A stretch of DNA of 64,000 bases from Deltaproteobacteria bacterium (GTDB lineage Bacteria; Myxococcota_C; UBA6777). The position numbers were made by a program, and so were the translations under genes. Under the pieces are notes generated by a model, which saw only the letters and a list, made by a program, of their open reading frames with translations, did not search any database and was not told the origin of the DNA. Shown here piece after piece: positions 8,807 to 16,831 of this stretch. The DNA lies in the NCBI GenBank assembly GCA_006226375.1, contig SBHC01000044.1, positions 120,554 to 184,553 on the forward strand. The letters are read 5' to 3'. Each line of letters begins with the position of its first letter. The first letter of the stretch is position 1.

Positions 8807-10279
8807 ATGACAACCTTCGGCCGAGCCCTCCTCCGCCTTAGTCTCTGGACGTTGTTGGGCCTTGGACTCCACACAGCCTGCTCTTCCAACAACGATTGTC
8901 CTCAGATCTGTACACCGTATGCCCAACAGTGTTCAGCACAAGGTATCCTTGTGTGCGCCCAGTCTGTGCAAACCAGTTGCTTCAATTGGGCCATCCTACC
9001 CTGCCCGACAGGCACCGTCTGCAAACAGTTAAACAACCAATACACTTGTGAGCCCAGTCAGGCCGACTGCACCAACCCACAACACACCAAAGCTTGTGTG
9101 GGTCAGGATGTGTATTGGTTTGACGCGTGTGGCAAACGCCACGACAAAGTCCTGACTTGCCCAGAGGGAACCACCTGCCTGGAAGCACAGTGCAAACCCA
9201 AGAGCGACGGGACTTGCACCACAGTTTGTAGCTTTGGAGCCAAGCGCTGCAAAGCCGGCAACCAAATCGAGATGTGCCAACGAGACCAACAAGGTTGCTC
9301 CGTCTGGCGCGACCTGGAGACATGCCCCAGCGGCTTCGTTTGCCGCAACGGTGGCTGCTTCAACCCCAACAGCGGAAACTCCAACAACCAGGGCAACCAA
9401 AACAACGGCGGCTGCACCAACCAATGCCAACCCAACGCCGTGCAATGTCTAGGAAGCGCTTACCAAACCTGCGCACAAGGCACGGATGGATGTTATCGTT
9501 GGGGACAGGCTGTCGCTTGCCCCAGCGGCCAAACCTGCAAAGATGGCCGTTGTCAGTCGACTTCAGGACCCTGTCAGAACGAATGCAACCTCGGTCACCA
9601 GCGATGCCTCAGCAACCAATACCAGGTCTGTGAGAAGGTTGGCGAATGCAACACCTGGGGACAACCCCAAAATTGTGGTTCGGGGCAACAATGCAAAGCA
9701 ACGCCCCCCACCATCGACTGCACCTGTTTGCCAGGGTACTTGCCTGCTCCCGACGGAAACTCTTGCTACCCCAGCAACAACCAGAACAACAACGGTGGTA
9801 GCCAGAACAACAACGATGGTAGCCAGAACAACAACAACGGTGGGAATCAGAACAACAACCAGGGCAACCAAAACAACAACAACGGCGGGAACACCGGCAA
9901 TTGTTCGATGAACAGCCTGGAGAAACAAGTCCTCGACATTGTGAACCAGGAGCGGCAAAAAGCAGGCCAATCGACTCTAGGATGCAACGCCAAGCTCGTG
10001 GATGCTGCGCGCCAATGGAGCGCGTCCCAGTGCAAGCAAGGAGGGTTGTCCCACGCCAACCTAAGCTCTCGAGTGCGGGCGACAGGCCTCAGCGTCAGCG
10101 GGTATGGAGAAAACGTTGCGTATGGGTCGAAGACAGCGTCGGGCGTCATGAACATGTGGATGAACAGCCCCGGGCACCGTCGAAACATCCTCAGCTCCAC
10201 GTACAGCCACCTTGGCGTCGGCCTTGACACCTGCAACGGTCGTTACTTCTGGACACAGATCTTCGTTCGGATGCGTTAA
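8807..10279 (+). CDS. CAP/SCP-domain lipoprotein with Cys-rich modules
   Basis: The 490-residue protein starts with a lipoprotein signal (lipobox HTAC, Cys25), preceded by AAGGAA. Residues 30-300 hold repeated Cys-rich modules of the type C-x-CAQGTDGCYRWG-x-CPSGQTCKDGRC, separated by Asn-rich linkers. A long Asn/Gly/Gln linker covers about 322-364. The last 125 residues are a CAP/SCP (PR-1) domain: LDIVNQERQKAG, the GENVAYG motif and MWMNSPGHRRNIL are its classic conserved blocks, with GHRRNIL close to the end. Bacterial CAP proteins are secreted; activities proposed for the family include protease-like and lipid-binding roles, none of which can be decided here. The Cys modules probably hold the domain away from the outer membrane or bind a partner. 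Confidence 0.85.
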   Translation: MTTFGRALLRLSLWTLLGLGLHTACSSNNDCPQICTPYAQQCSAQGILVCAQSVQTSCFNWAILPCPTGTVCKQLNNQYTCEPSQADCTNPQHTKACVGQDVYWFDACGKRHDKVLTCPEGTTCLEAQCKPKSDGTCTTVCSFGAKRCKAGNQIEMCQRDQQGCSVWRDLETCPSGFVCRNGGCFNPNSGNSNNQGNQNNGGCTNQCQPNAVQCLGSAYQTCAQGTDGCYRWGQAVACPSGQTCKDGRCQSTSGPCQNECNLGHQRCLSNQYQVCEKVGECNTWGQPQNCGSGQQCKATPPTIDCTCLPGYLPAPDGNSCYPSNNQNNNGGSQNNNDGSQNNNNGGNQNNNQGNQNNNNGGNTGNCSMNSLEKQVLDIVNQERQKAGQSTLGCNAKLVDAARQWSASQCKQGGLSHANLSSRVRATGLSVSGYGENVAYGSKTASGVMNMWMNSPGHRRNILSSTYSHLGVGLDTCNGRYFWTQIFVRMR

Positions 10280-10341
10280 TCGACTACAATCCTCAGACTT
10301 CTCATCCCAACCACCCCACGATTCAACCAGGGAGACAGTGA

Positions 10342-11691
10342 ATGAGATCCATGGGTTTCGTCCGATACTTGCTAGGGATCTGGATTCTTCTCACCTGTAG
10401 CACCGCCCACTCCAATGGGATGCGCTCCCACTTGTACATCACCAACCAGGCGCTCAAAGAGTTACCTGAAGGAAAGCTCAAGACCCTACTCACCACTCAC
10501 CAAACCATCGTATTAAGCGGCTCGTACTTTCCTGATTCAGGTTACGCCGCGAAAGATGACTACGGTGAGATGGCCCATTGGGAACCCTTCATCGGTGGCT
10601 TTTTGAACTTGATCAAGCGAGAGTTCAAAGGCAAACCCTTGGACCAGGCTGACGCAGCCAAGTATGTGGCGTTTTTGATGGGAGCCGCATCCCATAGCAT
10701 GGCCGACCAGTGCTTTGACACCTTATTTATGAGGCGAACCAAAGAGCTTGACGGCGATGACAAAGAGCTTGACCTGGCCGGTGACGTCTTTATCGTCGTC
10801 AAAAAAGTATCCGAGGACCCGCCCGAATTCTGGGTGCCCTTTGACGACGCCGCTAAGGTTTTCAAAGAGTTAGGTCATACAGTGACCAAAGATACGCTGA
10901 ACCGAGGGATGTCCCTGGCACGCACCGCTCAAGTCACGTTGGGCTTGTTGGCAGAAGGCGATTACGAGCGGCTTAAGAAAAAGATGCCTTGGGCTGAAAA
11001 GATGTACCTCGACCCCAACGAGCCAGGAGCTTTGCCTTACCTTGGAAAAGTTGTCGCCAAATACTGGCAAGTGTTGTGGCGAAGGTTGCAAGACGAAAAC
11101 GCCATGGACGAAGCCCTCCTAATCTCACAACCCATTGCCAACGCTGCGAACATTGAGGTGGAGAAAGGCTCGGTTACCAGCCAAATCACGTTCTTCTTTG
11201 GGTATCCCTTGCTCAAGAAGAGCTACACCGACGCCAACATCTGGGTAGAGAAGATGCCCGATGGTGGGAAAGTACCCATCTCCATCTCGTGGTGGGGCGC
11301 ACGAGACGGGGCCAACACCCTCAAACTTCAGCCCAAAGAAGGATGGGCTTACGACACCCAATACAAGGTAACCTTATCCTCCAAGTTGGTGAACCTGGAC
11401 AACCAAACCCTACCACCCACCACCTTCTCGTTCCGCACGCGCCCCGAAAACTTGCCGGAACCTGCCAATGAATCCAACGACGAAGCCACAAACGATGGTG
11501 GTACTTCATCAGAGGAAAAAGTCGAACCGATTGAAAAGGGACCTGTCACTGAGGCAAAGGGGACAGACCTTCCTTCTGAGAAGTCGGGCTGTGGATGCAA
11601 CCAAACCCAAACGACAGGTTGGGCGCTGTGGTTGTTCTTCGCTCTTCTTGGCTGGCTCCAGCTGCTGCGACGACCTCGAAAAAGCGAATAA
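10342..11691 (+). CDS. Exported zinc-dependent phospholipase C-like protein with MYXO-CTERM-like tail
   Basis: A Sec signal peptide (about 1-24, ending TAHS-N) precedes a helical domain with H/D-rich segments typical of zinc-dependent phospholipase C/S1-P1-like folds: RSHLYITNQAL near 30, a GDYGEMAHWEPF-type block near 75 and MGAASHSMADQCFD near 113. This family uses His and Asp to bind three zinc ions. Residues about 262-372 look like a bacterial Ig-like domain (ending TFSFRTRP), and a Ser/Glu-rich linker follows. The last 35 residues are SGCGC, a hydrophobic helix (WALWLFFALLGWLQLL) and RRPRK. That layout is the MYXO-CTERM sorting signal of Myxococcota, which is cleaved and lipid-modified for surface display. 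Substrate unknown. Domain call by pattern, moderately sure. Confidence 0.7.
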   Translation: MRSMGFVRYLLGIWILLTCSTAHSNGMRSHLYITNQALKELPEGKLKTLLTTHQTIVLSGSYFPDSGYAAKDDYGEMAHWEPFIGGFLNLIKREFKGKPLDQADAAKYVAFLMGAASHSMADQCFDTLFMRRTKELDGDDKELDLAGDVFIVVKKVSEDPPEFWVPFDDAAKVFKELGHTVTKDTLNRGMSLARTAQVTLGLLAEGDYERLKKKMPWAEKMYLDPNEPGALPYLGKVVAKYWQVLWRRLQDENAMDEALLISQPIANAANIEVEKGSVTSQITFFFGYPLLKKSYTDANIWVEKMPDGGKVPISISWWGARDGANTLKLQPKEGWAYDTQYKVTLSSKLVNLDNQTLPPTTFSFRTRPENLPEPANESNDEATNDGGTSSEEKVEPIEKGPVTEAKGTDLPSEKSGCGCNQTQTTGWALWLFFALLGWLQLLRRPRKSE

Positions 11692-11802
11692 GCCCCTTTC
11701 CCCACTCTGCCTCTCTTTTCATTGACACCCAATCCCCCCTCACCTACTCTGGAATCCGAACGATTGGACCCCTACCATACATGACAGGGAGTGAGGAACG
11801 CG

Positions 11803-13314
11803 ATGTCTCAGTCGGAGAAGTCAGTCCGGTACGAGAAGCTCAGGGAAGTCGCACAGGGAAGCGCCAGCTCCATTTACAAGTCGTACGATCATGCCTTGCT
11901 TCGTGACGTCGCGATGAAGGTCCTCGACCCCAGGGCCAAAGAATTCCCCGAAGAGTTGGAACGATTCCGTGAAGAAGCTCAAGTTACCGCGCAATTGGAG
12001 CACCCCAACATTGTTCCTGTGTACGATTGGTACGTTGACGACGAGGAGAACCTCTGCTTCTTAATGCAGTACGTTCGTGGCGGAACCCTTCGGGACCACC
12101 TTCAAGAAAAGTACTACGACCCCAGCGTCGAAGCCGACTTGTACCGGTTCCTCCAGATCTATCTGAAAGTCTGTGAGGCGCTGTCGTTTGCCCACAGCAA
12201 AGGCGTGATCCATCGCGACCTGAAACCTGACAACATCATGGTGGGAAGCCATGGTCAGGTCTATTTGCTGGATTGGGGCATCCTCCGACTGATTGCCCCA
12301 GAAAAGCTCTCTCTCCCTGTAAGTACCCTAACAGAGCCCATCCAGGTCATGCGGGATCCGGAACAATCCGACCTCGACCTTCCGGGGATGGTGCTTGGGA
12401 CGTTGGCTTACCTATCGCCCGAACAAGCCCGCGGCGAGTTGGAGGAGATCAACGAACGGACTGATGTGTTCGCGTTGGGAGCCATCTTGTATGAGATCCT
12501 GACCCAACAACCTCCTTACTTTGCCTGGACTCCCGAAGAGTTTGTGGAGCAAGCCAAGGCTTGTGCGATCACACCTCCCCAAGAAAAACTACCGGATATT
12601 CACCTCCCCGCTGAGCTTTGCAGAATTGCGATGAAAGCCATGGAGGCCGAACAGAAAGACCGCTATGCCTCGGTGGATGAGCTACGCAACGACCTGGAAA
12701 AGTTCCTCCAGGGTGGCGGTCGCTTCACCAAACGAAACTACAAACCCAACGAAACCATCGTCACCGAAGGTGAGGACGCGAACTGTGCTTATATGATCGT
12801 TCGCGGTCACTGCGATGTGTTCAAAACCGTAGACGGTCAACGTTTGCACGTAGGCCGAATGAGCCCCGGGGAAGTCTTTGGCGAAACAGCCGTGTTTGTG
12901 TCAGGCAAGAGAACAGCGAGCGTTGTCGCAGCGGATGAAGTCTCGCTCAAGATCATAGAGCGGGATGCCTTGGAACAAGAAGTCGGCTTTGACTCCTGGA
13001 TAAGCTCCCTGATCAGCCACTTGGCCGAACGATTCATCAAAGTCGACAAAGCAGCCTCCGACAGGCAAAAGCTCTTGAAAGATGCCCAACTTTTAAACCG
13101 CACCTTGCTCTTTGCGCTTCAACAAGGAGCGCCCTCCCAATCTGGGAGCGCTTCCATTCCAAAATCTGCTTTGCTCGAACACCTGGCAAAAGCTCTGGAC
13201 ATGGCAGGGGAAGAGCTAGAAGCACAACTGCAGCAGCTCCCAGGCATCTCTTCCACCGAAAGCTCGTACCAAATTGAATTTGCGAAAGTCCACATCGGGA
13301 CAGAAAGTAGCTAG
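11803..13314 (+). CDS. Ser/Thr protein kinase with cyclic-nucleotide-binding domain
   Basis: The 503-residue cytosolic protein has a complete Hanks-type kinase domain: glycine loop QGSASSIY (18-25), Lys39 in AMKVL, HRDLKPDN (137-144), DWG in place of DFG (157-159) and SPEQARGE as the APE region. About residues 300-425 form a cNMP-binding domain (IVTEGEDANCAYMIVRGHCDVF, GEVFGETAVF, TASVVAADE). A helical tail follows, with no transmembrane segment. In-cis regulation of the kinase by cAMP or cGMP is the natural reading, as in PKG-like architectures, but unproven. ATG 11803 is preferred over GTG 11791 because GTGAGGAA sits directly before it. The gene stands alone between exported proteins. Confidence 0.88.
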   Translation: MSQSEKSVRYEKLREVAQGSASSIYKSYDHALLRDVAMKVLDPRAKEFPEELERFREEAQVTAQLEHPNIVPVYDWYVDDEENLCFLMQYVRGGTLRDHLQEKYYDPSVEADLYRFLQIYLKVCEALSFAHSKGVIHRDLKPDNIMVGSHGQVYLLDWGILRLIAPEKLSLPVSTLTEPIQVMRDPEQSDLDLPGMVLGTLAYLSPEQARGELEEINERTDVFALGAILYEILTQQPPYFAWTPEEFVEQAKACAITPPQEKLPDIHLPAELCRIAMKAMEAEQKDRYASVDELRNDLEKFLQGGGRFTKRNYKPNETIVTEGEDANCAYMIVRGHCDVFKTVDGQRLHVGRMSPGEVFGETAVFVSGKRTASVVAADEVSLKIIERDALEQEVGFDSWISSLISHLAERFIKVDKAASDRQKLLKDAQLLNRTLLFALQQGAPSQSGSASIPKSALLEHLAKALDMAGEELEAQLQQLPGISSTESSYQIEFAKVHIGTESS

Positions 13315-13358
13315 ATTGCCGCAACCCTCCTCTGTTTGTCGTCGATAAAAGGGGCAGA

Positions 13359-13376
13359 GTTTGACGTGGGTCAAAC
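13359..13376. promoter_or_regulatory. Perfect dyad with CRP/FNR-family geometry
   Basis: GTTTGAC-GTGG-GTCAAAC is a perfect 7-bp inverted repeat with a 4-bp centre. The TTGAC-N4-GTCAA core has the spacing used by FNR-type regulators. It lies about 105 bp upstream of the -35 box of the YtkA/peroxidase operon and has no T-run, so it is less likely to be a terminator of the kinase gene. Confidence 0.4.
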
Positions 13377-13480
13377 GGTGAAGGACCAAAAGGAGTACAA
13401 TCCAACGATGTACTCAAAGCATGCAACCCTTTCATGCAGAGACGACTCTACACAAAGGGCTGCAAGATCCCTGTAACCGT

Positions 13481-13509
13481 TTGCATGAAACCACTGTATC
13501 TCTTATATT
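13481..13509 (+). promoter_or_regulatory. Promoter of the YtkA-like/di-haem peroxidase operon
   Basis: TTGCAT and TATATT are separated by exactly 17 bp. The -10 lies 44 bp before the ATG at 13553, which has its own GAGGAG site. Confidence 0.6.
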
Positions 13510-13552
13510 GCCGGGAGATGTTTATTGTTCTGATTTTGAGGAGTTTTGTCTC

Positions 13553-14113
13553 ATGCGTATCTTCAAGTCTGCTTTTGCTTTTGTAGCACTTTCGCTGTTT
13601 GTAGGACTGGCTTTGACTCCGGGAGTGGCCTGCTCGCCAGGCAACGACACCAACAACCAAAACTCCACCAACTCGACAACGGATGGCGGCACCTCAGACG
13701 AGTCCACCTCCAACATCCCACCCGGTTTGGATATCAAAGCAGAGCAGATGACGAAGGGCGAAACCTACAAGCTCTCTTATACGCCCAAAACATCCGATCA
13801 AAAAGTACCGCTCAACGAGCTGTTTCAACTTGAAGTCACTGTCCTCGACAAAGATGGCAACCCAGCCAAAGACGCTGGCTTAATGGTGAATGCCTGCATG
13901 CCCGATCACAACCACTGCATGTTTGTGAAACCCGAAGTCGAAAAAACCGGTGACGGGAAATTTTTGGTGAAGGGTCTGAAGTTTCATATGCAGGGGCATT
14001 GGGAAATTTACGCTGACGTCACGGACGGTAAGCTGGGTGAAAAAGAATGTGGACGCGCGTGTAGCTGCACCTCTGGGGATTGCGCTACGTTCAACGTCTG
14101 GCTTGAGTTCTAA
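13553..14113 (+). CDS. YtkA-like lipoprotein
   Basis: The 186-residue product has a lipoprotein signal peptide (lipobox PGVAC, Cys27) and an Asn/Ser/Thr linker to about residue 60. Its single domain resembles the YtkA/FixH-like beta-sandwich: FQLEVTVLDKDGNPA, then MPDHNHCM, GDGKFLVKGLKFHMQGHWEI. The His/Met/Cys-rich MPDHNHCM stretch could bind copper, as suggested for relatives that work with copper or respiratory enzymes. CGRACSC near the end adds more thiols. A start further upstream in the same frame is possible, but GAGGAG nine bases before ATG 13553 and the signal peptide decide it. It is followed after 14 bp by the di-haem peroxidase gene, so the two form one operon. Confidence 0.7.
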   Translation: MRIFKSAFAFVALSLFVGLALTPGVACSPGNDTNNQNSTNSTTDGGTSDESTSNIPPGLDIKAEQMTKGETYKLSYTPKTSDQKVPLNELFQLEVTVLDKDGNPAKDAGLMVNACMPDHNHCMFVKPEVEKTGDGKFLVKGLKFHMQGHWEIYADVTDGKLGEKECGRACSCTSGDCATFNVWLEF

Positions 14114-14127
14114 TCCAGAGAACAAGG

Positions 14128-15465
14128 ATGAATGCTGTGCGAAACGTGGTTCGATTGTTTGTATTTGGTTCTCTTCTGCTGAGTCTGTCGTTCTTCACCG
14201 TTGCTTGCGGTGGCAACACAGACAACAACGCCAACAATAGCAACAACAACTCGACCAACTCCAAGGCCGAGCCAGCGGTTAAGTTCACCCGTGCGGAGCA
14301 GGCCACCATCTTAAGGCTGTCTCCTCTTCCTGAGCTTCCCACGTCACCAACGAACAAGTGGGCCTACGACGACAAGGCCGCTCACTTCGGCCAGTTCATG
14401 TTCTTCGACAAGAGAATCTCAGCCAACGGCCAGGTCGCTTGCTCTACCTGCCACGAACCCACCAAAGGGTTTGGAGACGGTCTCAACGTGTCAAAAGGGC
14501 TGGCCTCCACCAACCGTCACGCGCCCTCCGTTTGGAACACAGCCTACAATCGATGGTTCTTCTGGGATGGTCGGGCCGACTCGCTGTGGGCCCAGGCCAT
14601 TCGACCGATCGAAGACGGCAAAGAGATGGGCTTTTCTCGGTTGGAACTGGCTCACTTTGTGGCCAACACCGCAGACATAAAGAAAGCCTACGAGAGCATC
14701 TTCGGCGCTCTCCCCGACATCTCCGACACCAAGCGCTTCCCCGCCAAAGGCAAGCCCGGTGACGATGACTACGACAACATGTCGGACGAAGACAAATCCA
14801 CCATCACACGAATCACCGTGAACGTCGGCAAAGCCATCGCAGCTTACGAACGCAAGATCATCAGCCGTGATGCTCCCTTCGATACCTTCGTCGAAGGCTG
14901 GAAAGAAGGCGACGCGGAGAAGCTGAAAGCCATGTCCGAGCAAGCCCAACGTGGACTCAAGCTGTTTGTGGGGAAAGCCCGCTGCATTCTCTGTCACTTT
15001 GGACCCAACTTCACCAACGGAGAGTTCCACAACATTGGACTCAGCTTGAACCCAGATCTCCAGCGAGACACCGGTCGATTCGACGCGGTCAGCAAAGTGA
15101 AAAACGATGAGTTCAACGGGATGAGCCCTTACAGCGACGCCTCACCTGACGATGAGTTTAACAACAAGCTCAAGTTCCTGGTGCAAAAGGCCCACAACTT
15201 GGGTGAGTTCAAGACGCCCAGCCTCCGAAGCGTTGCGACCAGCGCTCCCTACATGCACGATGGACGCTTCGCCACCCTCAAAGATGTCATCAACCACTAC
15301 AACAAGTTCCCGGATCCGCCTGCGTTCAGCCCCAGGGAAGAGATCTTGATTAAGCTGGAGCTGACCGACAAAGAAGTTGAGGACCTCGTTGCCTTTTTGC
15401 AAGCACTGACAGGCAAAGCACTCCCCGACACCTTGATGAAACAACCCTCCAGTCCCATGCCCTGA
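14128..15465 (+). CDS. Di-haem cytochrome c peroxidase (MauG/CcpA family) lipoprotein
   Basis: The 445-residue protein has a lipobox (TVAC, Cys27), an Asn-rich linker, and two c-type haem motifs, CSTCH at 105-109 and CILCH at 286-290. Around them are the family hallmarks: FGQFMFFDKRIS, GRADSLWAQA, the NPEEMG-like block read here as EDGKEMGF, and APYMHDGRFATL with DLVAFLQALTG near the end. Bacterial di-haem peroxidases reduce H2O2 with electrons from cytochromes; MauG-type members oxidise protein side chains. Membrane anchoring by lipid rather than free periplasmic location is notable. With the YtkA-like lipoprotein in front, a joint redox or metal function in the envelope is likely. Confidence 0.9.
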   Translation: MNAVRNVVRLFVFGSLLLSLSFFTVACGGNTDNNANNSNNNSTNSKAEPAVKFTRAEQATILRLSPLPELPTSPTNKWAYDDKAAHFGQFMFFDKRISANGQVACSTCHEPTKGFGDGLNVSKGLASTNRHAPSVWNTAYNRWFFWDGRADSLWAQAIRPIEDGKEMGFSRLELAHFVANTADIKKAYESIFGALPDISDTKRFPAKGKPGDDDYDNMSDEDKSTITRITVNVGKAIAAYERKIISRDAPFDTFVEGWKEGDAEKLKAMSEQAQRGLKLFVGKARCILCHFGPNFTNGEFHNIGLSLNPDLQRDTGRFDAVSKVKNDEFNGMSPYSDASPDDEFNNKLKFLVQKAHNLGEFKTPSLRSVATSAPYMHDGRFATLKDVINHYNKFPDPPAFSPREEILIKLELTDKEVEDLVAFLQALTGKALPDTLMKQPSSPMP

Positions 15466-15476
15466 TGTCGAATGAA

Positions 15477-15511
15477 AAGACCTCTCTCGTTCCCCCTCTC
15501 ACCCAGGTCTT
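15477..15511 (+). terminator. Weak terminator-like stem
   Basis: AAGACCT and AGGTCTT pair across a 21-nt loop, 12 bp after the peroxidase stop codon. There is no strong T-run. Confidence 0.25.
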
Positions 15512-15663
15512 ACCAATTCTTGTCTTGCCTGCTTCTTTCTGGCATGATGAATACCCATGACATACACAATTCCAACGATGGTGCAGCATCGAATTCCATC
15601 GGACCCCAACACAATGGACTCCACACAAGAGTCCACGATTGGTCGAATTGAAAGAGGTGACAG

Positions 15664-16809
15664 ATGAAACGTATGCTATCTATTTTGTTTTTCGGCGCTT
15701 GCGCCTTTCTAATGACAAACGGTTGGATGGTTGGCTGCAGCAGCAGCGAATGTTCCAAGCAAACAGACTGTCAAGCTGGCCAACTCTGTGAAGGTGGAAA
15801 GTGTGTGGCCCAAAACGCCAACTCCAACAACACCAACAACAGCACGGAGAACAACAACACCAACAACAACACTGAGAACAACAACACTCAGCAAAACAAC
15901 AACACTGAGAACAACAACACTCAGCAAAACAACAACACCGAAAACAACAACTCGGTAGGTCCCGAACCGGGTCCAGAGCCCACGGACGATGCATCGACCA
16001 CCAAAGAAGATGGCCCCGAAGCGCCTCCCCAGGACAACACCTCCTCGGGCAACAAGTTGTTGGGTGAAGAGTGTCAAGTCACCTCCGAATGCAAGACCGA
16101 CTTTAAATGTGTTGACCCAGGCGGTTTGGGCAAGAAGGTTTGCACCAAGACCTGTACGGACAACCCGGATTGTCCCAGCGGCTCACTCTGTGACAAACAC
16201 CCACCTTTGACCTCCTACTGCGTTCCCACCTGCACCAACGACTCCGAGTGCAACACTGCTTACGCGCACACCCCTGTTTGTGCATCCGAAGGTCACTGCT
16301 GGGTTCCAAAGCCCATGAGCGACGCTTGCGAGCGTGACTCTGAGTGTGCCACAGGCCTGAAATGTGCCGATCCCGGCGGATTGGGACGCAAAGTTTGTAC
16401 GGCAGTTTGTACTGGCGACAGCGACTGCTCTGCTGGTGGTGGCGGGTTCTGCGACAAGTCCCACCCTGGCCTGACCACAACTTACTGCCTCAAGAAGTGT
16501 ACCCAAGACACCGACTGCGCGCTGCTCCCCTCCACCTCCGTTTGTTCTTCCGAAGGTCACTGCTGGGGCCAAAAGCCAATCGGTGGTACTTGCTCGACCG
16601 ACGCCCAGTGCCAAACAGGTCTGACCTGTGCTGACCCAGGCAACCTCGGCTCGAAGGTTTGCACCAAGAGCTGCACCGCAGATGGCGACTGCCCCAACGG
16701 CAAGTGCCAAGACTCACAGTGTCTCCCCCGTTGCTCCCAAGACGCAGAATGCAGCAGCTTCACCACGCTCTTCAAGTGTGACGCCAAAGGCTACTGCTGG
16801 AAACAGTAA
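15664..16809 (+). CDS. Cys-rich repeat lipoprotein with Asn-rich linker
   Basis: This 381-residue protein has a lipoprotein signal (lipobox MVGC, Cys25), a first Cys module (CSKQTDCQAGQLCEGGKC) and a linker of about 45 residues built from TENNNT/QQNNNT repeats. Its DNA is also repetitive (about 15840-15950). A Pro/Glu-rich stretch leads into three related Cys-rich units, each starting like ECQVTSECKTDFKCVDPGG and then LGxKVCTxxC, with SEGHCW closing the first two. No enzyme motif is visible. Such dickkopf-like Cys modules are common on myxobacterial outer-surface lipoproteins of unknown role. It shares the module style of the CAP-domain lipoprotein at 8807 and the MopE-like protein at 19985. 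Confidence 0.75.
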   Translation: MKRMLSILFFGACAFLMTNGWMVGCSSSECSKQTDCQAGQLCEGGKCVAQNANSNNTNNSTENNNTNNNTENNNTQQNNNTENNNTQQNNNTENNNSVGPEPGPEPTDDASTTKEDGPEAPPQDNTSSGNKLLGEECQVTSECKTDFKCVDPGGLGKKVCTKTCTDNPDCPSGSLCDKHPPLTSYCVPTCTNDSECNTAYAHTPVCASEGHCWVPKPMSDACERDSECATGLKCADPGGLGRKVCTAVCTGDSDCSAGGGGFCDKSHPGLTTTYCLKKCTQDTDCALLPSTSVCSSEGHCWGQKPIGGTCSTDAQCQTGLTCADPGNLGSKVCTKSCTADGDCPNGKCQDSQCLPRCSQDAECSSFTTLFKCDAKGYCWKQ

Positions 16810-16831
16810 CTCTCCCCTCTCCTCAGCTTCC

